A stretch of 64,000 bases of DNA, from positions 62,001 to 126,000 of the forward strand of contig CANMSA010000011.1 in the NCBI GenBank assembly GCA_947500385.1, in the 5' to 3' direction. The position numbers were made by a program, and so were the translations under genes. Every line of letters starts with the position of its first letter. Positions within the stretch are counted from its first letter, which is position 1. The stretch comes from an uncultured Flavobacteriaceae bacterium. Its GTDB lineage: Bacteria > Bacteroidota > Bacteroidia > Flavobacteriales > Flavobacteriaceae. The notes under the pieces are model-generated. The model had not been told where the DNA came from. It worked only from the letters and a program-made list of their open reading frames with translations, and ran no database searches. Of the stretch, positions 9,014 through 17,624 are shown one piece after another.

Positions 9014-9919
9014 CTAAAAAATAGCCCTTAAACCAAGATTAAAGGTTTGTCCCAAACCGGTATTGCTACCTCTTACAAAATTGGTGTAGAGCGCCTCAAG
9101 GTTCAAGGCATCGGTCAACTGGTATTTGACACCCCCGCCCAAAGCAGTAAAATCTTGCGCAAATTCATTCCCCAAATCGATTCGTTGCGAATGTTGTGCC
9201 AAGGCCAATACCGTGAACTTGGAACTAGGGAAATAACTTAAGAACACACCGGGGGTAAGATTCAGACTATTATTCGCAAAACTCTTTTCTTCATCACCAA
9301 AACTGAGTTCGGAATTAAGCTCGGTGAAAAGTTGCCACTTATCTCCTGGAAACGTATAATCATAAAAGAAGCGATTTTGCCATATAAATCCGTTTTGATC
9401 TAAAAACACACCGGTCTCCACTTCATTATCAACCAAAGGGAAGAAAAAGGAACTTTGAATACTAAAGTTACTCACCGATTTGAAAGGCACGAACTTCACC
9501 GAGGGTGCAATAGAGGTCAGTCCGGATCGGGCCGTACCTTCTTCCCCATCGAAACTAAATACATCGAGCGCGCTACGATCGTTGATGACATTGGAACGGA
9601 ATTCGAAAATGGCACCTACATTCCATCGTTTGTTTTCGCCGACACCCGTATACACTTCTAAGGTAGAAGTGAAAAATGTTTGCCTGGGCTCCTTTCCATC
9701 TGAAAAAGTACTCTCTGTTTGTGTGTATAGGTTGTTGAACCACTTAAGGTCTACCTGCCCTTTTCCTATTAACTTGGAAGGCGTGTACTGTTGAATATTA
9801 CTTTTTGCCGGCTGCGGGTCATCTTGCATTTCTTTGTCTTTGGCATCATCCTGGGCAAAACCGTTAAGCGAAAAAAAGCTGATTGCCGTTGCTACTAAAT
9901 AGGTTCTTATTGATTTCAT
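9014..9919 (-). CDS. Outer-membrane beta-barrel protein of unknown function
   Basis: 301 residues from the ATG at 9919, chosen because it begins a signal peptide (MKSIRTYLVATAISFFSLNGFAQ). The frame is open to 9982 but those extra residues are hydrophilic. The mature protein starts with an acidic DDAKDKEMQDD stretch, then alternating amphipathic strands and a C-terminal NLGLRAIF, typical of an outer-membrane barrel. I do not recognise a specific family. It is separated from the GH113-like gene by 45 bases on the same strand. Confidence 0.72.
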   Translation of the reverse strand: MKSIRTYLVATAISFFSLNGFAQDDAKDKEMQDDPQPAKSNIQQYTPSKLIGKGQVDLKWFNNLYTQTESTFSDGKEPRQTFFTSTLEVYTGVGENKRWNVGAIFEFRSNVINDRSALDVFSFDGEEGTARSGLTSIAPSVKFVPFKSVSNFSIQSSFFFPLVDNEVETGVFLDQNGFIWQNRFFYDYTFPGDKWQLFTELNSELSFGDEEKSFANNSLNLTPGVFLSYFPSSKFTVLALAQHSQRIDLGNEFAQDFTALGGGVKYQLTDALNLEALYTNFVRGSNTGLGQTFNLGLRAIF

Positions 9920-10026
9920 TTCTTTATTTTTTTGTTGGGTTTTTATTATTTTTTTCTGAACACTATTCGGACACTTCCGCAAGGTGCACCCCGGGAATAG
10001 AAAAGATAGTGTTACTGCTACTTGGA

Positions 10027-10746
10027 TTATTTTGCTTCGTTCAATGTCCAGTCATAGGGGTAGTACGAAACCTTTGCCTTTGCAGGAAGTTTATCGGTCT
10101 TGTATTTGTCGATGAAGTCGGTTACGCTTCCCTCATGTTCAAAATCGCCCTTGTACCACTCGAATATTTGGGAAATCTTCACCTTGTTCTTGTTCACTTG
10201 AATAAACGAGGGGTTATTGATTGCCGCGATGGTCTGCTTTTCTAGCTGACTTTCCAATGTAGCGGGAGTGTAGGCTTGATCGATAATGGGAGGACATCCC
10301 AAACCTGCACAGACCAATACAAAGTGAAAACGGGCTTCCTTGGGAAAAACAGCTCTCAATAACTTGTTCTCAATATCGTTCAAAGTAATATTAGTACCAC
10401 CAATGGCATACTTGGTCTTATCAAAAAAGCCGGCAACATCTAAAGGTTGTTTTACCGGGTAATTGGAAATGATTCCTTTAATCACCGATAGGTTGTACCC
10501 ATTGATCCAAAAAGATTGGTATTCGGCCGCATTGTCTTTCGAAACGGAAATGCCCTCGGCCATTTGCAACAACGCGTTCAGCTCACTGGGATCCGCCTTG
10601 ATATTTTTGTAGGCCACTCGACCATTGGTAACATGGGTTTTAAAAAAAGCATCCGCTTTGGAGAAAAAAGCATCGGTACCCTGTGCTGTTCCAAAAGAAA
10701 CCAGACTTAAGAAAAGTACTAGTGCGATAAGGGTCTTAGTTTTCAT
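10027..10746 (-). CDS. DUF547 domain protein, secreted
   Basis: 239 residues with a signal peptide (residues 1-22, ending FGTAQG). DUF547 hallmarks are FWINGYNLSVI (79-89), a short SNYPV segment, and VCAGLGCPPI near 145-154, where the two cysteines flank GLG. The biochemical function of DUF547 is not established; members are common in marine Bacteroidota and proteobacteria. It is divergent from the FAD oxidoreductase/Fe-S pair across a 250-base intergenic region, which hints at but does not prove a shared redox or envelope role. Confidence 0.88.
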   Translation of the reverse strand: MKTKTLIALVLFLSLVSFGTAQGTDAFFSKADAFFKTHVTNGRVAYKNIKADPSELNALLQMAEGISVSKDNAAEYQSFWINGYNLSVIKGIISNYPVKQPLDVAGFFDKTKYAIGGTNITLNDIENKLLRAVFPKEARFHFVLVCAGLGCPPIIDQAYTPATLESQLEKQTIAAINNPSFIQVNKNKVKISQIFEWYKGDFEHEGSVTDFIDKYKTDKLPAKAKVSYYPYDWTLNEAK

Positions 10747-10945
10747 AGTTAAAGATTTAAAAGGTTTTGTTAGTGTTGAACTTTCGCATAGGTCGAGCTG
10801 TTTTCGGCAACCCTACAAAAGATTTTTAATTTTATGATTTATTTAAGATTTTCAGAATCAACGGGTTACATGTACGATGATTCACGACAAACCTTACAAA
10901 ATAGGTTCATATTTATTTTCTTTCTAAATTATACAACAAATTTAA

Positions 10946-10963
10946 GTTCTTTCATTTAAGAAC
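10946..10963. promoter_or_regulatory. Inverted repeat GTTCTT-N6-AAGAAC upstream of FAD oxidoreductase
   Basis: A perfect 6+6 inverted repeat lies 33 bases before the ATG at 10997, in a 250-base AT-rich divergent intergenic region. It may be an operator for the redox pair, or a small hairpin in the leader. There is no U-tract after it, so it is not a terminator. Confidence 0.3.
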
Positions 10964-10996
10964 GACACACTCGACAACTACCCAATTGAAGAACAC

Positions 10997-12343
10997 ATGG
11001 AACATATAGTAATTATCGGGAATGGCATCGCCGGCGTATCCGCTGCACGTCATATCCGAAAAAATTCAGATAAAAAAATAACCATTGTTTCCACTGAGAC
11101 CGAATACTTTTTTTCCCGTACCGCATTAATGTATGTGTACATGGGGCATATGAAGTTCGAGCACACACAGCCTTATGAGAATTGGTTTTGGAAGAAAAAC
11201 AGCATCGATCTCGTTAAAGGTTTTGTAACTACGGTAGACCATAAGAACAAAAAACTGACCTTGAGGGAGGGTGGCGAACTCGGGTATGATAAGTTGATCA
11301 TCGCCACGGGGTCCAAGCCCAATAAGTTTGGATGGCCGGGACAAGACCTGAAGGGAGTGCAAGGGCTGTATCACCGACAAGATTTAGAAAAATTAGAAGC
11401 CAACGCCCCTAATAATAAGGTATGCAAGCGAGCCGTCATTGTAGGAGGCGGGCTCATCGGAATCGAATTGGCAGAAATGCTGGTGACCAGAAATATCCCC
11501 GTGACCTTTTTAGTGCGTGAAACCAGTTTTTGGAACGGGGTCTTGCCCAAAGGGGAATCTGCCCTGATCAATGAACATATCTTGGAACACCACATAGATC
11601 TGCGCTTGGCCACCAATTTAGTCGAAATCATTTCAGATGAAAACGGACGGGCAAAGGCGGTAACGACCGATAAAGGGGACACTATTGAATGCAATGTAGT
11701 AGGGTTGACCGCGGGCGTTTCACCCAATATAGACTTCCTAAAAGATTCTGGCATCGAATTGGGACGTGGGGTCAAAGTAAACCGGTTTTTAGAAACGAAT
11801 ATTCCCGATGTATATGCCATTGGCGACTGCGCAGAACAGCATGAGGCCATCGGCAACCGGCGCCCCATCGAGGCGGTTTGGTATACCGGTAGGATGATGG
11901 GCGAAACACTGGCCCAGACGCTCTGTGGAAATCGCCGCTCATACAATCCTGGACACTGGTTCAATTCAGCGAAGTTTTTAGATATCGAATACCAGACCTA
12001 CGGTTGGGTGTTTAGCGAACGGGGCATGAAAGACTACGAACAACACTTTCATTGGCGCCATGCCACGGAAAAAATCTGCATCACGGTGTCTTTTGATAAG
12101 AACACCAAAAAATTCCTGGGTATCAACACCTTTGGCATTCGCATGCGACATGCGATTTTTGATCGGTGGCTCACCGAGGAGCGTGGTGTAGATCATGTCA
12201 TGGAATATTTAAAGGACGCCAACTTCGACCCGGAGTTTTATGCCGTGTACGAACAAGAGATACTTGCGCAGTACAATGCTGAATTCGGAACCAGTATTGT
12301 ACCAAAAAAGAAAAGCTGGAAACGCATCTTTGAACGGGTGTAG
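10997..12343 (+). CDS. FAD-dependent NAD(P)H oxidoreductase (pyridine nucleotide-disulfide class, NirB/rubredoxin-reductase-like)
   Basis: 448 residues. It has an N-terminal FAD Rossmann motif GNGIAGVSAA (8-17), the ATG motif ATGSKP (103-108), a second NAD(P)H Rossmann motif VGGGLIGIELAE (149-160) and the FAD-ribityl motif YAIGDCAE near residue 274. There is no redox CxxxxC, so it is an FAD reductase like NADH:rubredoxin or nitrite reductase flavoproteins, not a disulfide reductase. A C-terminal extension of about 120 residues after the usual fold is unlike rubredoxin reductase and may bind its partner. It lies 59 bases before a membrane Fe-S protein, the likely electron-transfer partner. Confidence 0.85.
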   Translation: MEHIVIIGNGIAGVSAARHIRKNSDKKITIVSTETEYFFSRTALMYVYMGHMKFEHTQPYENWFWKKNSIDLVKGFVTTVDHKNKKLTLREGGELGYDKLIIATGSKPNKFGWPGQDLKGVQGLYHRQDLEKLEANAPNNKVCKRAVIVGGGLIGIELAEMLVTRNIPVTFLVRETSFWNGVLPKGESALINEHILEHHIDLRLATNLVEIISDENGRAKAVTTDKGDTIECNVVGLTAGVSPNIDFLKDSGIELGRGVKVNRFLETNIPDVYAIGDCAEQHEAIGNRRPIEAVWYTGRMMGETLAQTLCGNRRSYNPGHWFNSAKFLDIEYQTYGWVFSERGMKDYEQHFHWRHATEKICITVSFDKNTKKFLGINTFGIRMRHAIFDRWLTEERGVDHVMEYLKDANFDPEFYAVYEQEILAQYNAEFGTSIVPKKKSWKRIFERV

Positions 12344-12402
12344 CCTACTGGTACATTTTTCAATCATTCAATTACAGAATTAAACATACTAATAAACCAC
12401 TT

Positions 12403-13986
12403 ATGAGCACGTACGATAATAACATGTCCCTTACAGGAGAACCGCCCAAGGCTTTGAACACCGGTCAAAAACTGGCAACCCTATTGGGCATGGCAGGTTT
12501 GGGTATTTTGGTCCTCAATCTGTTTAACCTGAGTTTTCCAAACAGCGGGTTGTGGCTTACCATTTCCTTAGTTGCCATCTTTGCCGGTATTGTATGGTTT
12601 TCGCAAGCCGCCTATGGCCATAAATCAAAAGGAATCAAGAACGACGGGGTATGGTTTAAATCGATGTCGAGTAGAGGGGTATTGGCTTGGATTGCCGGTA
12701 TCGCGTTGACGGGGTTTTATGTCGTCCTTTATTTTTATCCACAATACTTGGGGTTGGTGAAAGATGGTGACAATACCGGCGTAATAGCCCTGTTCGATCC
12801 TTTGAGTAAATTGCTTAGCGGAAACCCGGCCAGCCAATGGTTTGTGTACGGTGCTTTATACACAGTGGCCATATTGGCTTTCGGTATCAAATTTATCTGG
12901 AAGTATCGCCATAACACCTATGAAAAAATACGCACCATCAGCGTGATGTTTTTTCAAACGGCCTTTGCCTTTATCATTCCTGAAATAATGGCTCGGTTAA
13001 ACGGGGACCTGCCTTATTATGACCTCAAAAATATGTGGCCCTTGAATTATTATAATTTCGAGCGCTACCGTATCAATAGTTTTGTTGATGGGGGAGACAT
13101 TGGCTTGGCCATGTTAATCTTCGGAGTACTATCCATATTCGTGATCAGTCCCATTCTCACCTTTAAATTCGGAAAACGCTGGTATTGTTCATGGGTATGC
13201 GGCTGCGGGGGACTGGCCGAAACGGCGGGTGATTCCTTTAGGCAATTGAGCGACAAGAGCAAATTTGCGTGGAAAGTAGAACGCTGGGTGGTACATAGTG
13301 TGGTCGTATTCGTAACCCTGATGACCACTGCGGTTATCTATTCGTACTTAGGGAACGACACAAGCAAATACTGGCTTACCAAGTCTACTTTCCTTATTGG
13401 GGTCGGCAGCATTTTGACACTGGTATTTGCTTGGGTCATGATCTATAAGCGGCAAGAACTACAGAAAGATGCGAAATATGGGGCCATTGGATACTTTGTA
13501 ATCATTGCCGCCTTGATCGGGATGCATGTTTTTAGTGGGGACGGCAACATTTTTGTCTTCAAATCGGAAACACTTCGCAAGTCGTATAGTTTTTTGATCG
13601 GAAGCATTTTTTCAGGAGTCATCGGTACTGGTTTTTACCCCATTTTAGGGAACAGGGTCTGGTGTCGTTTTGGTTGTCCTATGGCCGCTATTCTAGGATT
13701 TCAACAACGAATGTTCTCAAAATTTAGAATTACTACCAACGGAGGGCAGTGTATTTCTTGCGGTAATTGTTCTACCTATTGTGAAATGGGCATCGATGTT
13801 CGGGCCTATGCGCAAAAAGGAGAGAACATTGTTCGATCTAGTTGCGTAGGCTGTGGAATTTGCTCGGCCGTTTGCCCTAGAGGTGTATTAAAGTTAGAGA
13901 ATGGACCGTTGGAAGGCAGGATCAACCCTACCGAGGTACTTCTTGGAAATGATGTTGACCTCATGGAATTGGTAAACAAAAAATAA
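12403..13986 (+). CDS. Polytopic membrane protein with ferredoxin-type 4Fe-4S domains (NapH/CcoG/RdxA-like)
   Basis: 527 residues. About eight hydrophobic segments are seen (near 27-47, 51-67, 93-113, 148-165, 182-200, 236-256, 296-317, 327-347, 360-378). Two cytoplasmic-type cysteine motifs, YCSWVCGCGG (C262, C266, C268) and WCRFGCP (C421, C425), resemble those of NapH/NosR proteins. Two 4Fe-4S ferredoxin motifs follow: C450/C453/C456/C460, lacking the usual final proline, and C481/C484/C487/C491-P. Such proteins pass electrons across the inner membrane. Paired with the FAD oxidoreductase upstream, it may form a NAD(P)H-to-periplasm electron route. It is longer than CcoG and no nitrate, nitrous oxide or cytochrome oxidase gene is adjacent, so its acceptor is unknown. 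Confidence 0.85.
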   Translation: MSTYDNNMSLTGEPPKALNTGQKLATLLGMAGLGILVLNLFNLSFPNSGLWLTISLVAIFAGIVWFSQAAYGHKSKGIKNDGVWFKSMSSRGVLAWIAGIALTGFYVVLYFYPQYLGLVKDGDNTGVIALFDPLSKLLSGNPASQWFVYGALYTVAILAFGIKFIWKYRHNTYEKIRTISVMFFQTAFAFIIPEIMARLNGDLPYYDLKNMWPLNYYNFERYRINSFVDGGDIGLAMLIFGVLSIFVISPILTFKFGKRWYCSWVCGCGGLAETAGDSFRQLSDKSKFAWKVERWVVHSVVVFVTLMTTAVIYSYLGNDTSKYWLTKSTFLIGVGSILTLVFAWVMIYKRQELQKDAKYGAIGYFVIIAALIGMHVFSGDGNIFVFKSETLRKSYSFLIGSIFSGVIGTGFYPILGNRVWCRFGCPMAAILGFQQRMFSKFRITTNGGQCISCGNCSTYCEMGIDVRAYAQKGENIVRSSCVGCGICSAVCPRGVLKLENGPLEGRINPTEVLLGNDVDLMELVNKK

Positions 13987-14043
13987 GACCCCTACGATCG
14001 TTAGTTTGTAAAAGCACTTTCGACAAAAAATAAAACACCGGTC

Positions 14044-14529
14044 ATGTTCTTTAAAGTATTCTTCATCGGCAGCATGGTACTTCTTTTCGGACACCCTTCC
14101 GAGGATTCCGGAATGTATCATAAAGAATACTATGAAACGGGTCGCCCCAAAGCGGAAGGCTGGCTTAAAAACGGACTAAAAACAGGCTATTGGCGCTTTT
14201 ACCACCCCAATGGAAAAGTGGCCGAAAAAGGGCATTATGCCTTCGGAAAACGCGAAAACTATTGGTACTTCTACACGGAAAAGGGCGCTTTACAACAGGC
14301 CGGGCATTATAAGAAGGATGCCAAGGCCGATTGGTGGTTGTTCTATGACGATTATGGCAACATAAATCATAAATGCCAACTGAACAAAGGCAAGAAAAAC
14401 GGCTACTGTCTTCGCTACAAGAACAGTAAGCTTACCGCTGCCGAAAAGTATCAAAATGGAAAAAAAATTAAATCTTGGTACAGCCTTAGAAGTTTCAAAA
14501 AAGAAAACAGTTTATCCGATTTAAGGTAA
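14044..14529 (+). CDS. MORN-type repeat (YwqK-like) secreted protein
   Basis: 161 residues. The N terminus (MFFKVFFIGSMVLLFG) looks like a short signal peptide. The rest consists of about five repeats of roughly 23 residues with the pattern Y..G....G.W.FY...G, e.g. GLKTGYWRFYHPNGKVAEKG and KRENYWYFYTEKGALQQAG, matching MORN variants found in YwqK-like proteins. Annotation pipelines often label these as antitoxins; no toxin gene is present here and I do not support that role. Its stop overlaps the start of the GH78 gene by one base (TAATG). Confidence 0.8.
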   Translation: MFFKVFFIGSMVLLFGHPSEDSGMYHKEYYETGRPKAEGWLKNGLKTGYWRFYHPNGKVAEKGHYAFGKRENYWYFYTEKGALQQAGHYKKDAKADWWLFYDDYGNINHKCQLNKGKKNGYCLRYKNSKLTAAEKYQNGKKIKSWYSLRSFKKENSLSDLR

Positions 14530-16928
14530 TGCGCACGCTCCTTTTCCCTCTTTTGGCTTTACAGTTGTTCACGGCCTTGTCGCAAACCGAACTCAATTAC
14601 CCAACAGCCATTTACAAAGCGGCACAGATCAAGGCCAATTGGGTGAGCCACCCGACCGTACGAGGTGGCGAGGATGTTTCCGTACTTTTTAGAAACGTAT
14701 TTACCGTAGAAAACCCGGCAGAAGATTTTATTATCAACATATCTGCCGACAACCATTATTTTCTCTATGTAAACGGTGCATTTTTCACACATGGCCCCCA
14801 ATTAAGCGATTCAAAACATTGGAAATTTGAAACGCTCAACCTAAAAGGCTTTTTAAACCATGGAAAAAATGTTGTGGCCGTTAAAGTCATGAACTACGGT
14901 AAACGCCGCTTTTTGGGGTTTCAAAGTCTGTTCACCAGCATAATGGTAAACGGGGTAACCGCCAATGCCGAAAGCCTCACCACGAAAGGCAAGGGAGATT
15001 CTTGGCGTTGCCATATAGATGCTTCTTATAGCGCCTTGGATGTACATTGGCGCAGTGCCGGTGACAATAGAATTGTGGGAGGATTCTATGCCAATAACCC
15101 CACCGATCATGTAGATATGAAACGGTTCCCAAAAAACTGGGAGCAACTTACGTTCAACGATTCGGCTTGGCAATCCACTTCTTTTTTCGAAGGAGCCAAT
15201 AGCATGGGAGGGGCGATCGCCTATTTGTTGGAACCTAGAAACGTACCCCTGTTAGTTTGGGAAAAGGAACTCTTGGGCAGCGTGGTACGATCGGAGAACC
15301 ATACGAAATCCAATTTCCCCGTTTCGGGTGAGGCAAGGATACCGGCCAACACAAAATCCCGTTTTTTAATCGATCATAAAAAAGTGACCAGCGGTTTTCC
15401 AAAACTGCGTTTCAGTGGGGGCAAAGACGCCGTTATAAAAATAAAATACGCTGAAAATCTCTTTGGCCCAAACGACGAAAAGGGCGATAGAAACGTCCTT
15501 AGCGATAAAAAGGTCATAGGGTATTACGATCATATCATCTCCGATGGTAGTGCAAGGCAAACGTTCCTTCCTTCTTGGATGCGTACCTTCCGATTTATTG
15601 AATTCGAAATTACTACGGCGGAAACGGCATTACAGCTACTTGACTTTCACAACTACAAGTCGCAAACCAGCATTCCCTCAACAGCCAGCTTTCATAGTGA
15701 CGACGAAACCTACAATCAAATTTTTGAAATCTGTAAAAGAACGGTCGATCTTTGTACCCAGGATTACTTTTTAAGCGATGCCTATTACGAAACCATGCAA
15801 TATGTGGGCGATACCAAGATCCATGCGCTGATCTGGCAGTCGTTAAGCGGCAATCTTGCGCATACCCAAAATGCCATTCGCCAGTTTCACCATTCGCGCG
15901 ATGCCGAGGGAAATCTTTTGGGTGCCTATCCGTTACGATCTACCTTTATTTTCCCTACCTACTCCCTGGTTTGGGTAGATATGGTGGCCGATTATTATCG
16001 GTTGACGGGAGATCTTGAGTTTGTACGAAAATACACAGCGGGCATCGTACATACCTTAGATGGTTTCGAAAAAAATATGCATCCATATCACTTGGTCAAG
16101 AAAACACCCTACCGTTATTTTATAGACTGGTATCAAGGTCCTGATGCGGGCGGGGGTACCGCTACCAAAAATGGCGGTGACAACTCTGCAGTCGTCAGTT
16201 TGCACTATGTGCATGCACTTCAAAATGCGGCCACGCTCGCTGAGGCCCTGGGAGATGCACACACCGCCGATAGATATAGGAATAGGGCCTTAGTCATCAA
16301 AGAAGCGGTCTATGACCGTTGTTTTGATCCGGATAGCGCACTGTTTGCCGAACGCCCCGACAAAAGCATTTATGATCAGCACACCAATATCATGGCCATT
16401 CTTACAGATGCTATTCCCCTCAACGAACAAAAAGCATTGCTAAATCGTATTTTGACCGATGCATCCTTGCTTCAGGCTACCTACTACTACCGCTTTTATC
16501 TCTTTGAAGCGATCAAGAAAGTGGGAGCTCCCGAATGGTTCGATCTGGCTCAAAAACCTTGGGAAGAGATGATCCAAAATCATATGACCACTACCTTGGA
16601 GCGTTTTGAATCGGCGCACAAACCTACCCGCTCCGAAGTGCATCCATGGAGTGCATCGCCGGCCTATTTTTATCTGACCTACTTGGCCGGGATTCAATCG
16701 CTCAAAAATAATTATGATGAAGTGAAAATTGCCCCTATGTTCGGAAAGCTGAACAGTATTGAAGGGAGCTTCCCTACTTCCAAAGGCCCCATAGGGTTCA
16801 AACTCAAGAAACGTAAAAATACGCTCATCGCGGAAATAGCAATGCCAGGAAATGGCAAAGGACAAATCGAATGGAACGGATCAATACAAATGCTCCGGCC
16901 CGGAAAACATCGTTATACATTAAACTAA
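14529..16928 (+). CDS. GH78-like alpha-L-rhamnosidase, secreted
   Basis: 799 residues with a signal peptide (residues 1-18, LQLFTALSQ). N-terminal beta-sandwich domains (about 20-390) include SADNHYFLYVNG, typical of GH78 accessory domains. The (alpha/alpha)6 catalytic domain follows with DAYYETMQYVGDTK (Glu421 and Asp428, equivalent to the general-acid region), GGGTATKNGGDNSAVV and HPWSASPAYFYLTY near the C terminus. The family releases terminal L-rhamnose from plant or algal glycans. It is one-base coupled both to the MORN-repeat gene before it and to the GT2 gene after it. Coupling a secreted hydrolase to glycosyltransferases is unusual. Confidence 0.85.
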   Translation: MRTLLFPLLALQLFTALSQTELNYPTAIYKAAQIKANWVSHPTVRGGEDVSVLFRNVFTVENPAEDFIINISADNHYFLYVNGAFFTHGPQLSDSKHWKFETLNLKGFLNHGKNVVAVKVMNYGKRRFLGFQSLFTSIMVNGVTANAESLTTKGKGDSWRCHIDASYSALDVHWRSAGDNRIVGGFYANNPTDHVDMKRFPKNWEQLTFNDSAWQSTSFFEGANSMGGAIAYLLEPRNVPLLVWEKELLGSVVRSENHTKSNFPVSGEARIPANTKSRFLIDHKKVTSGFPKLRFSGGKDAVIKIKYAENLFGPNDEKGDRNVLSDKKVIGYYDHIISDGSARQTFLPSWMRTFRFIEFEITTAETALQLLDFHNYKSQTSIPSTASFHSDDETYNQIFEICKRTVDLCTQDYFLSDAYYETMQYVGDTKIHALIWQSLSGNLAHTQNAIRQFHHSRDAEGNLLGAYPLRSTFIFPTYSLVWVDMVADYYRLTGDLEFVRKYTAGIVHTLDGFEKNMHPYHLVKKTPYRYFIDWYQGPDAGGGTATKNGGDNSAVVSLHYVHALQNAATLAEALGDAHTADRYRNRALVIKEAVYDRCFDPDSALFAERPDKSIYDQHTNIMAILTDAIPLNEQKALLNRILTDASLLQATYYYRFYLFEAIKKVGAPEWFDLAQKPWEEMIQNHMTTTLERFESAHKPTRSEVHPWSASPAYFYLTYLAGIQSLKNNYDEVKIAPMFGKLNSIEGSFPTSKGPIGFKLKKRKNTLIAEIAMPGNGKGQIEWNGSIQMLRPGKHRYTLN

Positions 16929-17623
16929 TGTCAATACAGGACATCAAGGTCATTATTCCCGCATTCAACGAAGCCGATTCGATTGGAAAGGTCATCAATG
17001 CGCTTCCAAAATCGGTCTCCGAAATAATAGTTATTAACAATAATTCGACCGACGCTACCGAGACGAACGCCCGCACCGCAGGGGCTACCGTATTGACCGA
17101 GGTTCGAAAAGGGTACGGATATGCCTGTCTTTGTGGAATGGATTATCTGGCAGAACAATCCAAACCACCCGATATTGTCGTATTTATCGACGGAGACTAT
17201 TCTGATTACCCCGAAGAGCTCGATAAGGTGGTCGCACCCATTTTAAACGGTGGGTATGATTTTGTTGTGGGTTCAAGGGTGAAGGAATTAAGGGAAGATG
17301 GAAGCATGACGCCCCAACAGATTTTTGGTAATTGGTTGGCCACAAGCCTAATGAAATTATTCTTTAGGGCAACATTTACAGACCTTGGGCCGTTTAGAGC
17401 TATAAAGTATGCACAATTACTTGCACTAAAAATGCAGGACAAGACCTATGGTTGGACCGTGGAAATGCAGTTGAAGGCCTTAAAGCAAAAATTGACATAT
17501 ACCGAAGTACCAGTACGTTACAAAAAAAGAATAGGCATTTCAAAAGTGTCAGGTACCGTAAAAGGTAGTATATTTGCGGGCATAAAAATATTGGGTTGGA
17601 TTTTCAAATACAGTATAAAATAA
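16928..17623 (+). CDS. Family 2 glycosyltransferase (polyprenyl-phosphate sugar transferase-like)
   Basis: 231 residues from the ATG at 16928, which overlaps the GH78 stop (TAATG). The frame extends upstream within the GH78 gene but that region carries no GT2 sequence. It has the GT2 start DIKVIIPAFNEADSIGKVI, INNNSTDAT, and the DxD motif FIDGDYSDYP (D88, D90). GSRVKE and a GPFRAI segment resemble dolichol-phosphate-mannose synthase-like enzymes such as DPM1/GtrB without the membrane anchor. It probably charges a lipid carrier with a sugar for the polytopic transferases encoded nearby. The next gene begins one base after its stop. Confidence 0.88.
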   Translation: MSIQDIKVIIPAFNEADSIGKVINALPKSVSEIIVINNNSTDATETNARTAGATVLTEVRKGYGYACLCGMDYLAEQSKPPDIVVFIDGDYSDYPEELDKVVAPILNGGYDFVVGSRVKELREDGSMTPQQIFGNWLATSLMKLFFRATFTDLGPFRAIKYAQLLALKMQDKTYGWTVEMQLKALKQKLTYTEVPVRYKKRIGISKVSGTVKGSIFAGIKILGWIFKYSIK

Positions 17624-17624
17624 C

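Noticed and set aside
11371-11964. Minus-strand open frame of 197 codons opposite the FAD oxidoreductase
   Set aside because: Antisense shadow of a well-supported gene; composition rich in Ser, Pro and Cys, typical of such shadows.
14044-14529. Antitoxin of a toxin-antitoxin pair (YwqK label)
   Set aside because: The MORN-type repeats and signal-like N terminus are seen, but no toxin gene is adjacent and the next gene is a rhamnosidase.
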